39,636 nucleotides of DNA from Nitrospinae bacterium RIFCSPLOWO2_12_39_16. Lineage in GTDB: Bacteria; Nitrospinota; Nitrospinia; UBA9942. Position numbers and translations under genes: made by a program. Location: NCBI GenBank assembly GCA_001805005.1, contig MHDO01000152.1, positions 1 through 39,636 of the forward strand. The letters are read 5' to 3'. Each line of letters opens with the position of its first letter. Within the stretch, counting starts at the first letter, position 1. The notes under the pieces were generated by a model. That model searched no databases. It was not told the origin of the DNA and was given only the letters and a program-made list of their open reading frames with translations. Positions 32,393 to 39,636 of the stretch are shown here, one piece after another.

Positions 32393-32839
32393 ATGAACTT
32401 TGTGATATTTTTTTTAAATAATGTCCGTTATGCAATTGATATATCGGTAGTTGAAGAGGTCATCCCTCTCCCCGCAATTACCCCAATTGCAAGGCTCCCA
32501 TCATTTATCCGTGGAATCATCAATTTAAGAGGAAGTGCTATTCCTGTTATTGACCTGAAAGAGAGGCTCGGGATTGGCTCAAGTACTTATGAGCTGAATA
32601 ATGATATTATTGTTGTCAGGGCACACAATAAAAAGGCAGGCTTTATCGTTGATGATACACTCTCTATAACGGATATCCCTGATAGCTTCTTTGCCCCTCC
32701 TCCTGATATAATCAGTGGAATTGATATCAGATATATATCTTCAACTGCCCAGATTGGTAAGGATTTGATAATCTCTCTAAATCTGGATAACATTTTAACC
32801 CTATCAGAAAAAGAGGAATTTGTAAAACTTGAGGTGTAA
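32393..32839 (+). CDS. cheW: CheW coupling protein (1)
   Basis: A CheW-fold protein of about 148 aa linking receptors to CheA: NNVRYAIDISVVEEVIPLP, then FIRGIINLRGSAIPVIDLKE, IIVVRAHNKKAGFIVDDT and LISLNLDNILTLSE. The ATG at 32393 gives the usual CheW start. An in-frame GTG at 32360 would overlap CheR by 11 bp and add 11 residues. Confidence 0.9.
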   Translation: MNFVIFFLNNVRYAIDISVVEEVIPLPAITPIARLPSFIRGIINLRGSAIPVIDLKERLGIGSSTYELNNDIIVVRAHNKKAGFIVDDTLSITDIPDSFFAPPPDIISGIDIRYISSTAQIGKDLIISLNLDNILTLSEKEEFVKLEV

Positions 32840-32848
32840 TAAACCACT

Positions 32849-33012
32849 TAACACAGAGAAAATTAAAAATTAAAGATAAAAAGTAAAAAATGCATATTAA
32901 AATGCAAAAATCATTTCTTACGCTTCAATTCACAAACTCATCTTTAATTTTTGATTAGTCATTTTGCATTTTTATTTTTAACTTTTTATTTTTTTAACCT
33001 GTTACCTCTGTG
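32849..33012. repeat. Long AT-rich imperfect palindrome between the two cheW genes
   Basis: Left arm AACACAGAG... with AATTAAAAATTAAAGATAAA and AATGCATATTAAAATGCAAA. Right arm CATCTTTAATTTTTGATTAG with CATTTTGCATTTTTATTTTT and ending ACCTCTGTG. It would fold into one long hairpin. No gene is seen in it. Confidence 0.8.
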
Positions 33013-33067
33013 ATTAAAATTTTTATAATTTCATATGATAAAACACAAGACAAAAGGAAGTGTTGCT

Positions 33068-33733
33068 ATGACAAATACGGATGTCTGGGAAAAAATCAGG
33101 AAAAGGGCTAAGGAGATTCAAAAGAAGTCAGAACTTCTGGAAAAGATATCTGATAGTGAAAAGAAAAAAATTTTCAGGGAACGGGCTGACAGGCTAAGCC
33201 AGATTAAAAAGGAATCTGATGATAGTAAAGATTTAATAAAAATTATCTCTTTTAATATCGGAAAAGAACTGTATGGAATTGATATAAGGTATCTTAACGA
33301 GGTCTATGAACTTGATAAAATCACCCCTATCCCCTGCACACCTCAGACAATATCAGGATTGATAAACTTGAGGGGGAGCATTTTAACTGTTCTAAATCTG
33401 AATTTATTACTCAACCCCTCAGCCGAGACAACTCAAAAAGAGTTATCTGATGAACTATCTTCCTTTCATCCTCCACTTGCAAAGAGGGAAAACAGGGGGA
33501 TACATAAAATCCTTATACTCAGCAGTGGAGAAATAAAGGCAGGCATCAGGGTTGATAGTTTTAACGCTCTATATGAACTCCCAAAAGACAGCATTCAACC
33601 AGTATCATCAATCTTTTTCAAGAAAAATAAGATTATCAAACATGAGTTTTATGTAAACAATACCTCACTCTGGATTATTGATGTAGAAGAGCTATTAAAT
33701 GATGAGAGATTAATTGTTAATGAAGATGTATAA
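33068..33733 (+). CDS. CheW-like protein (2) with N-terminal helical extension
   Basis: About 60 charged, helical residues (WEKIRKRAKEIQKKSELLEK...) precede a CheW domain: IISFNIGKELYGIDIRYLNE, TPIPCTPQTISGLINLRGSI, ILILSSGEIKAGIRVDSFNA, LWIIDVEELLND. Residues HPPLAKRENRGIHK in a loop look like an in-frame dispersed repeat. ATG at 33068 is preferred because AAGGAAG lies 7 bases upstream; an in-frame ATG at 33035 would add 11 residues. The extension might bind a different receptor array or a signalling partner. Confidence 0.88.
   Translation: MTNTDVWEKIRKRAKEIQKKSELLEKISDSEKKKIFRERADRLSQIKKESDDSKDLIKIISFNIGKELYGIDIRYLNEVYELDKITPIPCTPQTISGLINLRGSILTVLNLNLLLNPSAETTQKELSDELSSFHPPLAKRENRGIHKILILSSGEIKAGIRVDSFNALYELPKDSIQPVSSIFFKKNKIIKHEFYVNNTSLWIIDVEELLNDERLIVNEDV
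33468..33501. repeat. In-frame dispersed repeat inside the CheW-like gene
   Basis: CCTCCACTTGCAAAGAGGGA followed by AACAGGGGGA resembles the common CCCCCTTTGCAAAGGGGGA element. It is translated as HPPLAKRENRGI in a loop of the CheW fold. Confidence 0.55.
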
Positions 33734-33770
33734 ACATAAGAAGCTCAAAGGGTTTGTTTTCAGCTTTCAT

Positions 33771-33798
33771 TTGTTTCTTTCATGTCTTATGTTATAAT
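33771..33798 (+). promoter_or_regulatory. Sigma-70-like promoter of the chemoreceptor gene
   Basis: TTGTTT at 33771-33776, 16 bases, then TATAAT at 33793-33798. The ribosome site AAAGGGAGG and ATG at 33834 follow. It suggests that mcp and later genes can be expressed apart from cheR/cheW. Confidence 0.6.
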
Positions 33799-33833
33799 CG
33801 GTTTCTAAATTTATTAAAGGGAGGAAAAATAGG

Positions 33834-35354
33834 ATGAAAATTTTATTTTTTTTAAATTTCAGCAAATTGCAGAGACAGCTTGTTCTGACCGTAACACTTA
33901 CACTTATTATCGGTTTCTGTATAACAACATTTTTATCTATTAAACATGATATGGCTAATATGGAAGAGGGGGAGCGGATAAAGATCGCCCTGTTTACATC
34001 CACAGTTTCCGATGTAATAAGGGAAGAGATGGTCACTGGCAATGCAGAGCTTGTTACAAACTGGCTAACAAATATCAAAAATTCCGGAAGTTTTAAGGTG
34101 GTTCGCCTTATGCGCACCGATAAGACAGAGGCATTCGCTGACAACCAGACAATAGACAAGGTAAACAATTATCTTAATTCCAAGGCATTTTCTCAAAAAT
34201 TAGCTACAAAACAACAGAATGAAATCTTAATTACAAATAAAGATATGTTTGATAGGGCAGTTCAAGGTGCCGCTGAAGTTGCCTACAATGAAACAATAAA
34301 TGGAGAGCCTGTCCACACCCGTTTGATCCCAATTGTCAGGGATGAGCGATGCGTTACCTGTCATGGATATGAAAATAACCCTGTCCGAGGTATCCTCCAT
34401 GTTTCAGCATCAAGGACTGAACTTTTGAGTAATATAAAGAACGATGCTATTAACGGAATTATAGGTGCTGTAATTATAATTATAGCAATCAGTATTACTA
34501 TGAGTTATCTTATTCAAAAGATAGTCATAAAACCTATAGCAGAGGTTATTTTTAAAATAACATCAGCCGTAACCCAGCAGGAGCAGGTTACTTCACAGCA
34601 AGCATCATCTGTTAACCAGATAACTACAACCGTAGAAGAACTGAATGCGTCATCAAAACAGGTATTTACAAAATCAGAATTCCTTGCACAACAGTCTAAA
34701 GAATCCCTCTCTATTGCACAGGAAGGGCAGAAGGCAGTGGAAAAAAGCATTGCTGAAATGAATTTAATAAAAGATAAGGTGGGGACGATTGCAGAAGAGG
34801 TTCTCACCTTAAGTGAAAAGACAAATCAAATTGGCATGATTATAAATGTAGTTGAAGATATAGCCAATAAGACTGATATGCTTGCATTAAATGCCTCAAT
34901 TGAGGCCGCAAAGGCAGGAGAGCATGGAAAGGGTTTTGCGGTAGTCGCATCTGAAGTGCGTTCCCTTGCAGACCAAAGCAAGAAGGCTACAGAGAAGATT
35001 TCTACCCTTATTCAGGAGATACAGTCATCTGTCAATTCCACAGTCCTTGCAACTGAAGAGGGGGCAAAAAAAGTAGATGCAGGGGTCAGCCATATTTTAA
35101 ATGCAGGCTCAACCATTAATAACTCTATCAATACAATCCAGACAACTTCAGATTCAGCCAACGAAATCAGCATTGCATCAAGACAGGAATCCCTTGCAAA
35201 TGATCAGGTAGCCGAGGCTATGACTCATATCAATAACGGAATGAAAGAGACAAGCAATGCAATAAAAGACCTGCATTTAATTGCACAGGATTTACAAGAA
35301 CTGGTTGATAGACGGAAAATCAGTAGGCCTAAATTAGATCTGAAAAATAAATAA
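33834..35354 (+). CDS. Methyl-accepting chemoreceptor with periplasmic haem-c (CXXCH) sensor
   Basis: A 506-aa receptor. TM1 is about 16-34 and TM2 about 207-227. The periplasmic domain holds RCVTCHG at 172-178. Its surroundings (RLIPIVRDE..., [10 protein letters not shown]) and the earlier stretch (REEMVTGN..., [15 protein letters not shown]) mirror the kinase at 25268-26815. No complete HAMP domain follows TM2. The signalling domain has the hairpin [20 protein letters not shown] and [21 protein letters not shown] haem receptor points to redox or electron-acceptor taxis, as known for some Geobacter haem-c receptors. A GGGAGG ribosome site supports the start. Confidence 0.93.
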   Translation: MKILFFLNFSKLQRQLVLTVTLTLIIGFCITTFLSIKHDMANMEEGERIKIALFTSTVSDVIREEMVTGNAELVTNWLTNIKNSGSFKVVRLMRTDKTEAFADNQTIDKVNNYLNSKAFSQKLATKQQNEILITNKDMFDRAVQGAAEVAYNETINGEPVHTRLIPIVRDERCVTCHGYENNPVRGILHVSASRTELLSNIKNDAINGIIGAVIIIIAISITMSYLIQKIVIKPIAEVIFKITSAVTQQEQVTSQQASSVNQITTTVEELNASSKQVFTKSEFLAQQSKESLSIAQEGQKAVEKSIAEMNLIKDKVGTIAEEVLTLSEKTNQIGMIINVVEDIANKTDMLALNASIEAAKAGEHGKGFAVVASEVRSLADQSKKATEKISTLIQEIQSSVNSTVLATEEGAKKVDAGVSHILNAGSTINNSINTIQTTSDSANEISIASRQESLANDQVAEAMTHINNGMKETSNAIKDLHLIAQDLQELVDRRKISRPKLDLKNK

Positions 35355-35403
35355 GGAAGGGTTCAAGTAAATACCCTTGCCGCTGGAACCTTACTTAAAC
35401 AAT

Positions 35404-38136
35404 ATGCCATTCAGTAAAGAGGAATTTGAGAAGCTGTTTGAAATTTTTAAATTGGAGTGTGATGAGCATATACAGAAACTCAACAGCGGCATACTGACCC
35501 TTGAGGAAAATCCTGATAATATAGGACTCATTGGGGAAATTCTTCGGGATGCACACAGCCTTAAAGGTGCTGCCCGAATGATTGATTTTAAGTCAATAGA
35601 GGATATTTCCCACAACCTTGAAACAATTCTCGGAAAAATTAAAAAGGGTGAAATCAAACTTTCAACTGAAATCGCCAATCTAATCTTTAACAGCCTGGAA
35701 AACATTTCTGAAATCGTAAAAATCATATCACAGGGAGGCAGAGAAGATGAGGTTGATATCTCATCACTGATTGAACAGCTAAAGAAGGCATCAAAAGGTG
35801 AGCCATTTTCAAAGCCATCAGCCAAAAAAAATAAGCCAGATGAAACACCCCGCCTATCCCCCCTTTCTGAAGATGGGATAGATATGAATCTCTTCATGGA
35901 AGAGACAACTGATTCATATCAGAATCTTATAAACAGCCTCATCAAGATTGAGAAATCTCCTGACAATAAAAAGGCGATAGAGATTGCCTATAACCAAATA
36001 CATGCCCTAAAGGGGAGTGCCCGCATGATAAAACACAGTAAAATGGATTCACTCTCACTTGCCATGGAACAGATATTATCAGGGGCTATGGACAAAAAAA
36101 TTGTTATAACTCCTTCGTTGATAAGCACCCTCCTATCAGGTGCAGATTTCATAAAAATATTTATCCATCAAATCGGCAGCAAGATGAATCCTCCGTATAA
36201 TTGGCAAAACTCTGATGAAGTTCTGCCTAAAGATATAGACCAAAACACATTTAGAGAACTTACTGATATTATCAATTCAGTTAATCCATATCTATCGACA
36301 GGCAGGCAACAGACGACTGAAACTTCATCAAAAATACCTAACATTAAAAAGGGGCATAAGCCTAATGGTGGGGCTTCTGCCATCCAGTCAAAAAGCACTG
36401 TTAGGGTAGCTTCCGAAAAGCTTGATAGACTTATGGAAGAGGCGGGCGAGCTTTTAATCATGAAGTTAAAGGCACAGCAGAGAGTCATCCATGTCCAGTC
36501 AATAATCAATGACTGTAATTTGACTAATCAGTCATTTAAAAAAAATAAAAGGGTAATTCGCCACCAGGCAAAATTGAAGAATGATAAAACCTCAGAGGTT
36601 ACAGAGAAACGCATATTAACAGAATTTGAAAAAAAGATTTCAAATCTCTCTGACAGGCTTGATTCTCTCTACAAGACACTGTCTAATGACAGTCACCAGC
36701 TTTCACTTATCATCGAAAAACTTCAGGACGATATTAGAAAAACAAGGCTCCTCCCCTTCCATACAATCATGAGTGCATTTCCAAAGATGGTAAGGGATAT
36801 ATCTGTCAATGAAAATAAAAAGATAAAATTTGAATTCTCAGGCGGCGATATTGAGCTTGATAAATTTATCCTTGAAGAGATTAAATCCCCCCTTATGCAT
36901 ATGCTACGCAATTCCATTGACCATGGAATAGAACCGACGGAAGATAGAATAAAATTTGGTAAAACCGAGGAGGGAAATATAAAAATATTGCTGTCTCAGA
37001 AAGGGAATAATGTCATTATAGAAATAAATGATGACGGTAGTGGAATAAACATTGAACAACTAAAGAGTTCTGCTGTAAAAAAAGGATTATATACAGAAAA
37101 AGAGATGCAGCAGATGAAGGAGAGACAAATACTGAATATCATATTTCAACCAGGCTTTTCTACAAGTAAAATTATTACGGACATATCAGGCAGGGGAATT
37201 GGAATGGATGTAGTAAAGGCTACCATTGAACGGTTAAATGGAACAATTGACATTGAGACATCAAAAAATACAGGAACAAGATTCATTCTTACAATCCCTC
37301 TAACCCTCAGCATAACCCATGCTATTAAATTTTTAGTCAACAACGAAATTTATTACATCCCTATCGATATGATTGAAAGAATAATAATAGTTGACGAGAA
37401 AAATCTGTCTACCATTGAGAGGGGACTTGCGATACATTATAATGGTTCAATAATACCTTATGTCCGCATGCAGCAGATATTGGAGATACCGGTGTCTGAG
37501 TCTAAAGAGTCAGAGAGATTTGCGATTATCCTTAAAACAGGCAATACAATGGCAGCATTTGCTATAGATAAATTCCTTGGGGAGGAGGACATAACCATAA
37601 AAGGGCTGGGAAACTATATGAAGAGGGTTAGAAATATCTCAGGGATTACTATTATGAGCGATGGCAATATTGCACCACTTTTAAATGTAACCGATATGAT
37701 TAATACAATCCAGCTCAGAGGAATAGCATCAACAAAGAGAAAAATAGAAAGTCCTGATGTAGAAAAACACCTTTCAATTCTTGTGATTGATGATTCAATT
37801 ATGACAAGAACACTTGAAAAAAATATACTTGAATCTTATGGCTATGATGTAGTAACCGCCATTGACGGGCAGGATGCAATTTTAAAGCTGCATGAAAAGA
37901 ATTTTGATGTTATTGTAAGCGATGTCCAGATGCCAAACATGGACGGCATTGAATTGACAGAGAAAATCAAACAGGATAACAGATACAGCAAAATTCCTGT
38001 CATACTTGTTACCGCCATGGAATCGGATGAAGATAAAAAAAGAGGAATGCAGGTAGGTGCAGACGCATACATAGTCAAAAGCTCATTTGACCAGTCAAAC
38101 TTATTAACAACTATAAAACGGCTGACAAGTATATGA
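35404..38136 (+). CDS. cheA: Hybrid CheA: two Hpt, kinase core, CheW-like domain and receiver
   Basis: A protein of about 910 aa. Hpt1 has phospho-His H51 (DAHSLKGAARMI). Hpt2 has H200 (IHALKGSARMI). A P3 dimer region (VASEKLDRLMEEAGELLIMK) follows, then the ATPase with LRNSIDHGIEP, DDGSGIN and GFSTSKIITDISGRGIGMD. Next come the CheW-like P5 domain and a C-terminal receiver with D840 (SDVQMPNMDG). Fused receivers and multiple Hpt sites are typical of non-flagellar chemosensory systems (type IV pilus or alternative-function classes). I choose ATG at 35404; an in-frame TTG at 35377 adds 9 residues. It phosphorylates its own receiver, CheB and the CheY-like protein downstream. Confidence 0.94.
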   Translation: MPFSKEEFEKLFEIFKLECDEHIQKLNSGILTLEENPDNIGLIGEILRDAHSLKGAARMIDFKSIEDISHNLETILGKIKKGEIKLSTEIANLIFNSLENISEIVKIISQGGREDEVDISSLIEQLKKASKGEPFSKPSAKKNKPDETPRLSPLSEDGIDMNLFMEETTDSYQNLINSLIKIEKSPDNKKAIEIAYNQIHALKGSARMIKHSKMDSLSLAMEQILSGAMDKKIVITPSLISTLLSGADFIKIFIHQIGSKMNPPYNWQNSDEVLPKDIDQNTFRELTDIINSVNPYLSTGRQQTTETSSKIPNIKKGHKPNGGASAIQSKSTVRVASEKLDRLMEEAGELLIMKLKAQQRVIHVQSIINDCNLTNQSFKKNKRVIRHQAKLKNDKTSEVTEKRILTEFEKKISNLSDRLDSLYKTLSNDSHQLSLIIEKLQDDIRKTRLLPFHTIMSAFPKMVRDISVNENKKIKFEFSGGDIELDKFILEEIKSPLMHMLRNSIDHGIEPTEDRIKFGKTEEGNIKILLSQKGNNVIIEINDDGSGINIEQLKSSAVKKGLYTEKEMQQMKERQILNIIFQPGFSTSKIITDISGRGIGMDVVKATIERLNGTIDIETSKNTGTRFILTIPLTLSITHAIKFLVNNEIYYIPIDMIERIIIVDEKNLSTIERGLAIHYNGSIIPYVRMQQILEIPVSESKESERFAIILKTGNTMAAFAIDKFLGEEDITIKGLGNYMKRVRNISGITIMSDGNIAPLLNVTDMINTIQLRGIASTKRKIESPDVEKHLSILVIDDSIMTRTLEKNILESYGYDVVTAIDGQDAILKLHEKNFDVIVSDVQMPNMDGIELTEKIKQDNRYSKIPVILVTAMESDEDKKRGMQVGADAYIVKSSFDQSNLLTTIKRLTSI

Positions 38137-38213
38137 AGAAGGGGTCAAGGATACGAGGATTCAGGTGGAAAACACTTGAACCCATGGACCCTTGAATCCT
38201 TGAACCCTTTGTT
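38137..38213. repeat. TCAAGGAT/ATCCTTGA palindromic repeat
   Basis: GGGGTCAAGGATACGAGGAT on the left and CCCTTGAATCCTTGAACCC on the right fill the gap between cheA and cheB. A related GGGTTCAAG unit lies at 35359-35367 before cheA. Confidence 0.75.
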
Positions 38214-38224
38214 TAATTTTCTAT

Positions 38225-39316
38225 ATGATTAGAGTATTGATTACAGAAGATTCGCCGACAATAGCAGAGATTATAAGGATGACCCTTATCAAGGATAAGG
38301 AGATACAGGTCATTGGGTGGGCGAAAAATGGCAAAGAGTGTATAGAGATGACTAATAAATTAAAACCGAATGTTATTACAATGGATATCCGCATGCCTGT
38401 AATGGACGGTTTTGAGGCAACCAAGCAGATAATGGCAAAAACTCCCACCCCGATATTGGTCTTTAGTGCCTCTATAAATGATGACTTAAATGTTACCTTT
38501 AATGCACTAAAATTCGGGGCATTGGATGTCCTTGAAAAGCCCAGAACACTGACAGCCGGCAAGTCATCAGATGATATGGCAGAGGAACTCATACAGCGAA
38601 TTAAAATTGTATCAAGGGTCCGCCCCTTCAAAAAAACTTTTAAGCCAACTCCTCTGGAAAGTAAAAAACATCGTCCAAAAAGAATATCTATTTCTTCCGA
38701 TGGAGACAGCATCTTAATTATCGGCGCCTCAACAGGTGGGCCGCCTGTATTAAATTATATCCTAAATAAGCTGCCTTCAAAATTTCCTTTGCCGATTCTG
38801 ATTGCACAACATATAGCACGTGGATTTATTGAAGGACTGGTTACATGGCTTCAGGATGGATGCTCAATCAAAATTAAAATTGGCGAAAACAACGAAACCG
38901 TTGAAAAGGGTAAAGTCTATTTTGCACCTGACAATTATCATATGGGAATTACAGATAACAAAAAAATATTCCTGAGTAATGCCCCGCCAATTTCGGGACA
39001 CCGTCCTTCAGTGAATTTTTTAATGGAATCCTCTGCATCCGTATATAGAGAGCACTGTATGGGTATAATACTTACAGGCATGGGAAGGGATGGTGCCATG
39101 GGGATGATGGCAATAAAAAAGGAAGGGGGTTTTACCCTTTCACAGGATATGGAGAGTAGTGCTATCTTCGGTATGCCAAAGGTTGCAATTGAGAGTGGTG
39201 CTGTTATGAAGGTGTGTAATATTGAGCAGATTCCTAACGAGATAATATGGTGGATTCAGAAAAAAAACCTAATAAGCCACAGAGACACAGAGGCACAGAG
39301 AAATAAAATAAGTTAA
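38225..39316 (+). CDS. cheB: CheB receptor methylesterase
   Basis: CheB removes receptor methyl groups when phosphorylated. The receiver is about 1-120 with D54 (TMDIRMPVMDG), followed by a linker. The methylesterase triad is visible: S169 in GASTGGPP, H196 in IAQHIARGF, D289 in GMGRDGAMG. The tail SHRDTEAQRNKIS is translated palindromic repeat DNA; the family normally ends near the preceding residues. It pairs with CheR-TPR in this cluster. Confidence 0.95.
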   Translation: MIRVLITEDSPTIAEIIRMTLIKDKEIQVIGWAKNGKECIEMTNKLKPNVITMDIRMPVMDGFEATKQIMAKTPTPILVFSASINDDLNVTFNALKFGALDVLEKPRTLTAGKSSDDMAEELIQRIKIVSRVRPFKKTFKPTPLESKKHRPKRISISSDGDSILIIGASTGGPPVLNYILNKLPSKFPLPILIAQHIARGFIEGLVTWLQDGCSIKIKIGENNETVEKGKVYFAPDNYHMGITDNKKIFLSNAPPISGHRPSVNFLMESSASVYREHCMGIILTGMGRDGAMGMMAIKKEGGFTLSQDMESSAIFGMPKVAIESGAVMKVCNIEQIPNEIIWWIQKKNLISHRDTEAQRNKIS

Positions 39317-39347
39317 AGAAATCTCCGTGTCTCCGTGCCTCTGTGGC
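39276..39347. repeat. CACAGAG palindrome at the end of cheB
   Basis: GCCACAGAGACACAGAGGCA (from 39276) faces GTCTCCGTGCCTCTGTGGC (to 39347). The arms of about 25 bases are nearly complementary. It encodes the last residues of CheB and could form a strong hairpin between cheB and the next gene. Confidence 0.9.
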
Positions 39348-39361
39348 AAATTTTATATATT

Positions 39362-39636
39362 ATGAATAATAAACGGGTATTGGTGATAGATGACAGCAAA
39401 ACCCAGCTTGTCTCGCTGCAAATGTCCCTCCAGAAGTATGGGTATGATGTCATAACTGCAGGTAATGGCATGGAAGGGGTCAACCGTGCATTCAGAGACG
39501 CACCTGATATTGTTGTCTCCGATGTAATGATGCCAGAATTAAATGGCTATCAAGTATGCAGACTGCTAAAAAATAATAAGGAAACCTCCGATATCCCTAT
39601 TATTCTGCTAACAAGTATGGACCAGCCGCAGGATAG
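39362..39636 (+). CDS. CheY-like response regulator, 5' part only
   Basis: A receiver domain running off the right edge (91 codons visible): VLVIDDSKTQLVSLQMSL, then VVSDVMMPELNGYQV with the phospho-acceptor Asp, and IILLTSM. It could be a single-domain CheY or a longer regulator. It starts 15 bases after the CheB-terminal palindrome and is probably a target of the hybrid CheA. Confidence 0.9.
   Translation, partial: MNNKRVLVIDDSKTQLVSLQMSLQKYGYDVITAGNGMEGVNRAFRDAPDIVVSDVMMPELNGYQVCRLLKNNKETSDIPIILLTSMDQPQD

Noticed and set aside
1-39636. tRNA, rRNA, insertion sequence or prophage genes
   Set aside because: I saw no transposase or integrase motifs, and no tRNA cloverleaf or rRNA stretch by eye. 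A dedicated covariance-model scan would be needed to exclude small RNAs.

Overview
The window comes from an AT-rich, Gram-negative, probably anaerobic bacterium that respires with multihaem c-type cytochromes. It has lipoproteins, an outer-membrane beta-barrel, an OmpA-type anchor, sigma-54 control and a NADH-type FabI. Protein content and the translated dispersed repeats (tails such as SHRDTEAQRN) are typical of Nitrospirota or Desulfobacterota genomes from sediment or subsurface. I cannot place it more precisely from sequence alone.

Layout. (1) 1-2601 is a defence and stress island: the 5' part of a cas3-type HD nuclease gene running off the left edge, preceded by a decayed second Cas3 HD start, then a nucleotidyltransferase/HEPN pair and a VapBC pair with a clear promoter. 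(2) 2710-4367 holds a DUF3108-like exported protein and fabI. (3) 4380-23586, all on the minus strand, is a large extracellular-electron-transfer locus. It encodes about 50 CXXCH haem sites in seven cytochromes: one 26-haem, two hexahaem proteins with the OmcS filament pattern, and four c7-type trihaem proteins. With them are a Rieske-less cytochrome b, a two-domain parvulin PPIase, three CsgG/TolB-N-like exported proteins, an outer-membrane barrel with a discoidin-like insert, and three beta-propeller proteins, one ending in an OmpA peptidoglycan-binding domain. (4) 23877-26815 is an NtrC-type sigma-54 activator with its histidine kinase, whose periplasmic sensor carries CXXCH. (5) 27083-39636, plus strand, is a sensory cluster: HD-GYP response regulator, large hybrid-type sensor kinase, then CheR-TPR, two CheW, an MCP with a periplasmic CXXCH, CheA with a receiver, CheB, and the start of a CheY.

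How it may work together. The cytochrome b and 26-haem protein could take electrons from the quinol pool. Trihaem proteins could carry them across the periplasm, and the OmcS-like hexahaem proteins could form extracellular filaments. The PPIase, CsgG-like lipoproteins and barrel are candidates for folding, export and anchoring. Three matching sigma-54 (-24/-12) sites lie directly upstream of the OmcS-like gene, the trihaem operon and the propeller/hexahaem operon, beside the NtrC regulator. The kinase and the MCP share a similar haem-c sensor module, so one redox cue may control both gene expression and chemosensory output.

A second theme is dispersed, mostly palindromic repeat DNA. It sits in nearly every gap and is repeatedly translated in frame. 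It supplies the hydrophobic core of signal peptides (the same YCLLLTAYCLLF in two unrelated proteins) and C-terminal tails.
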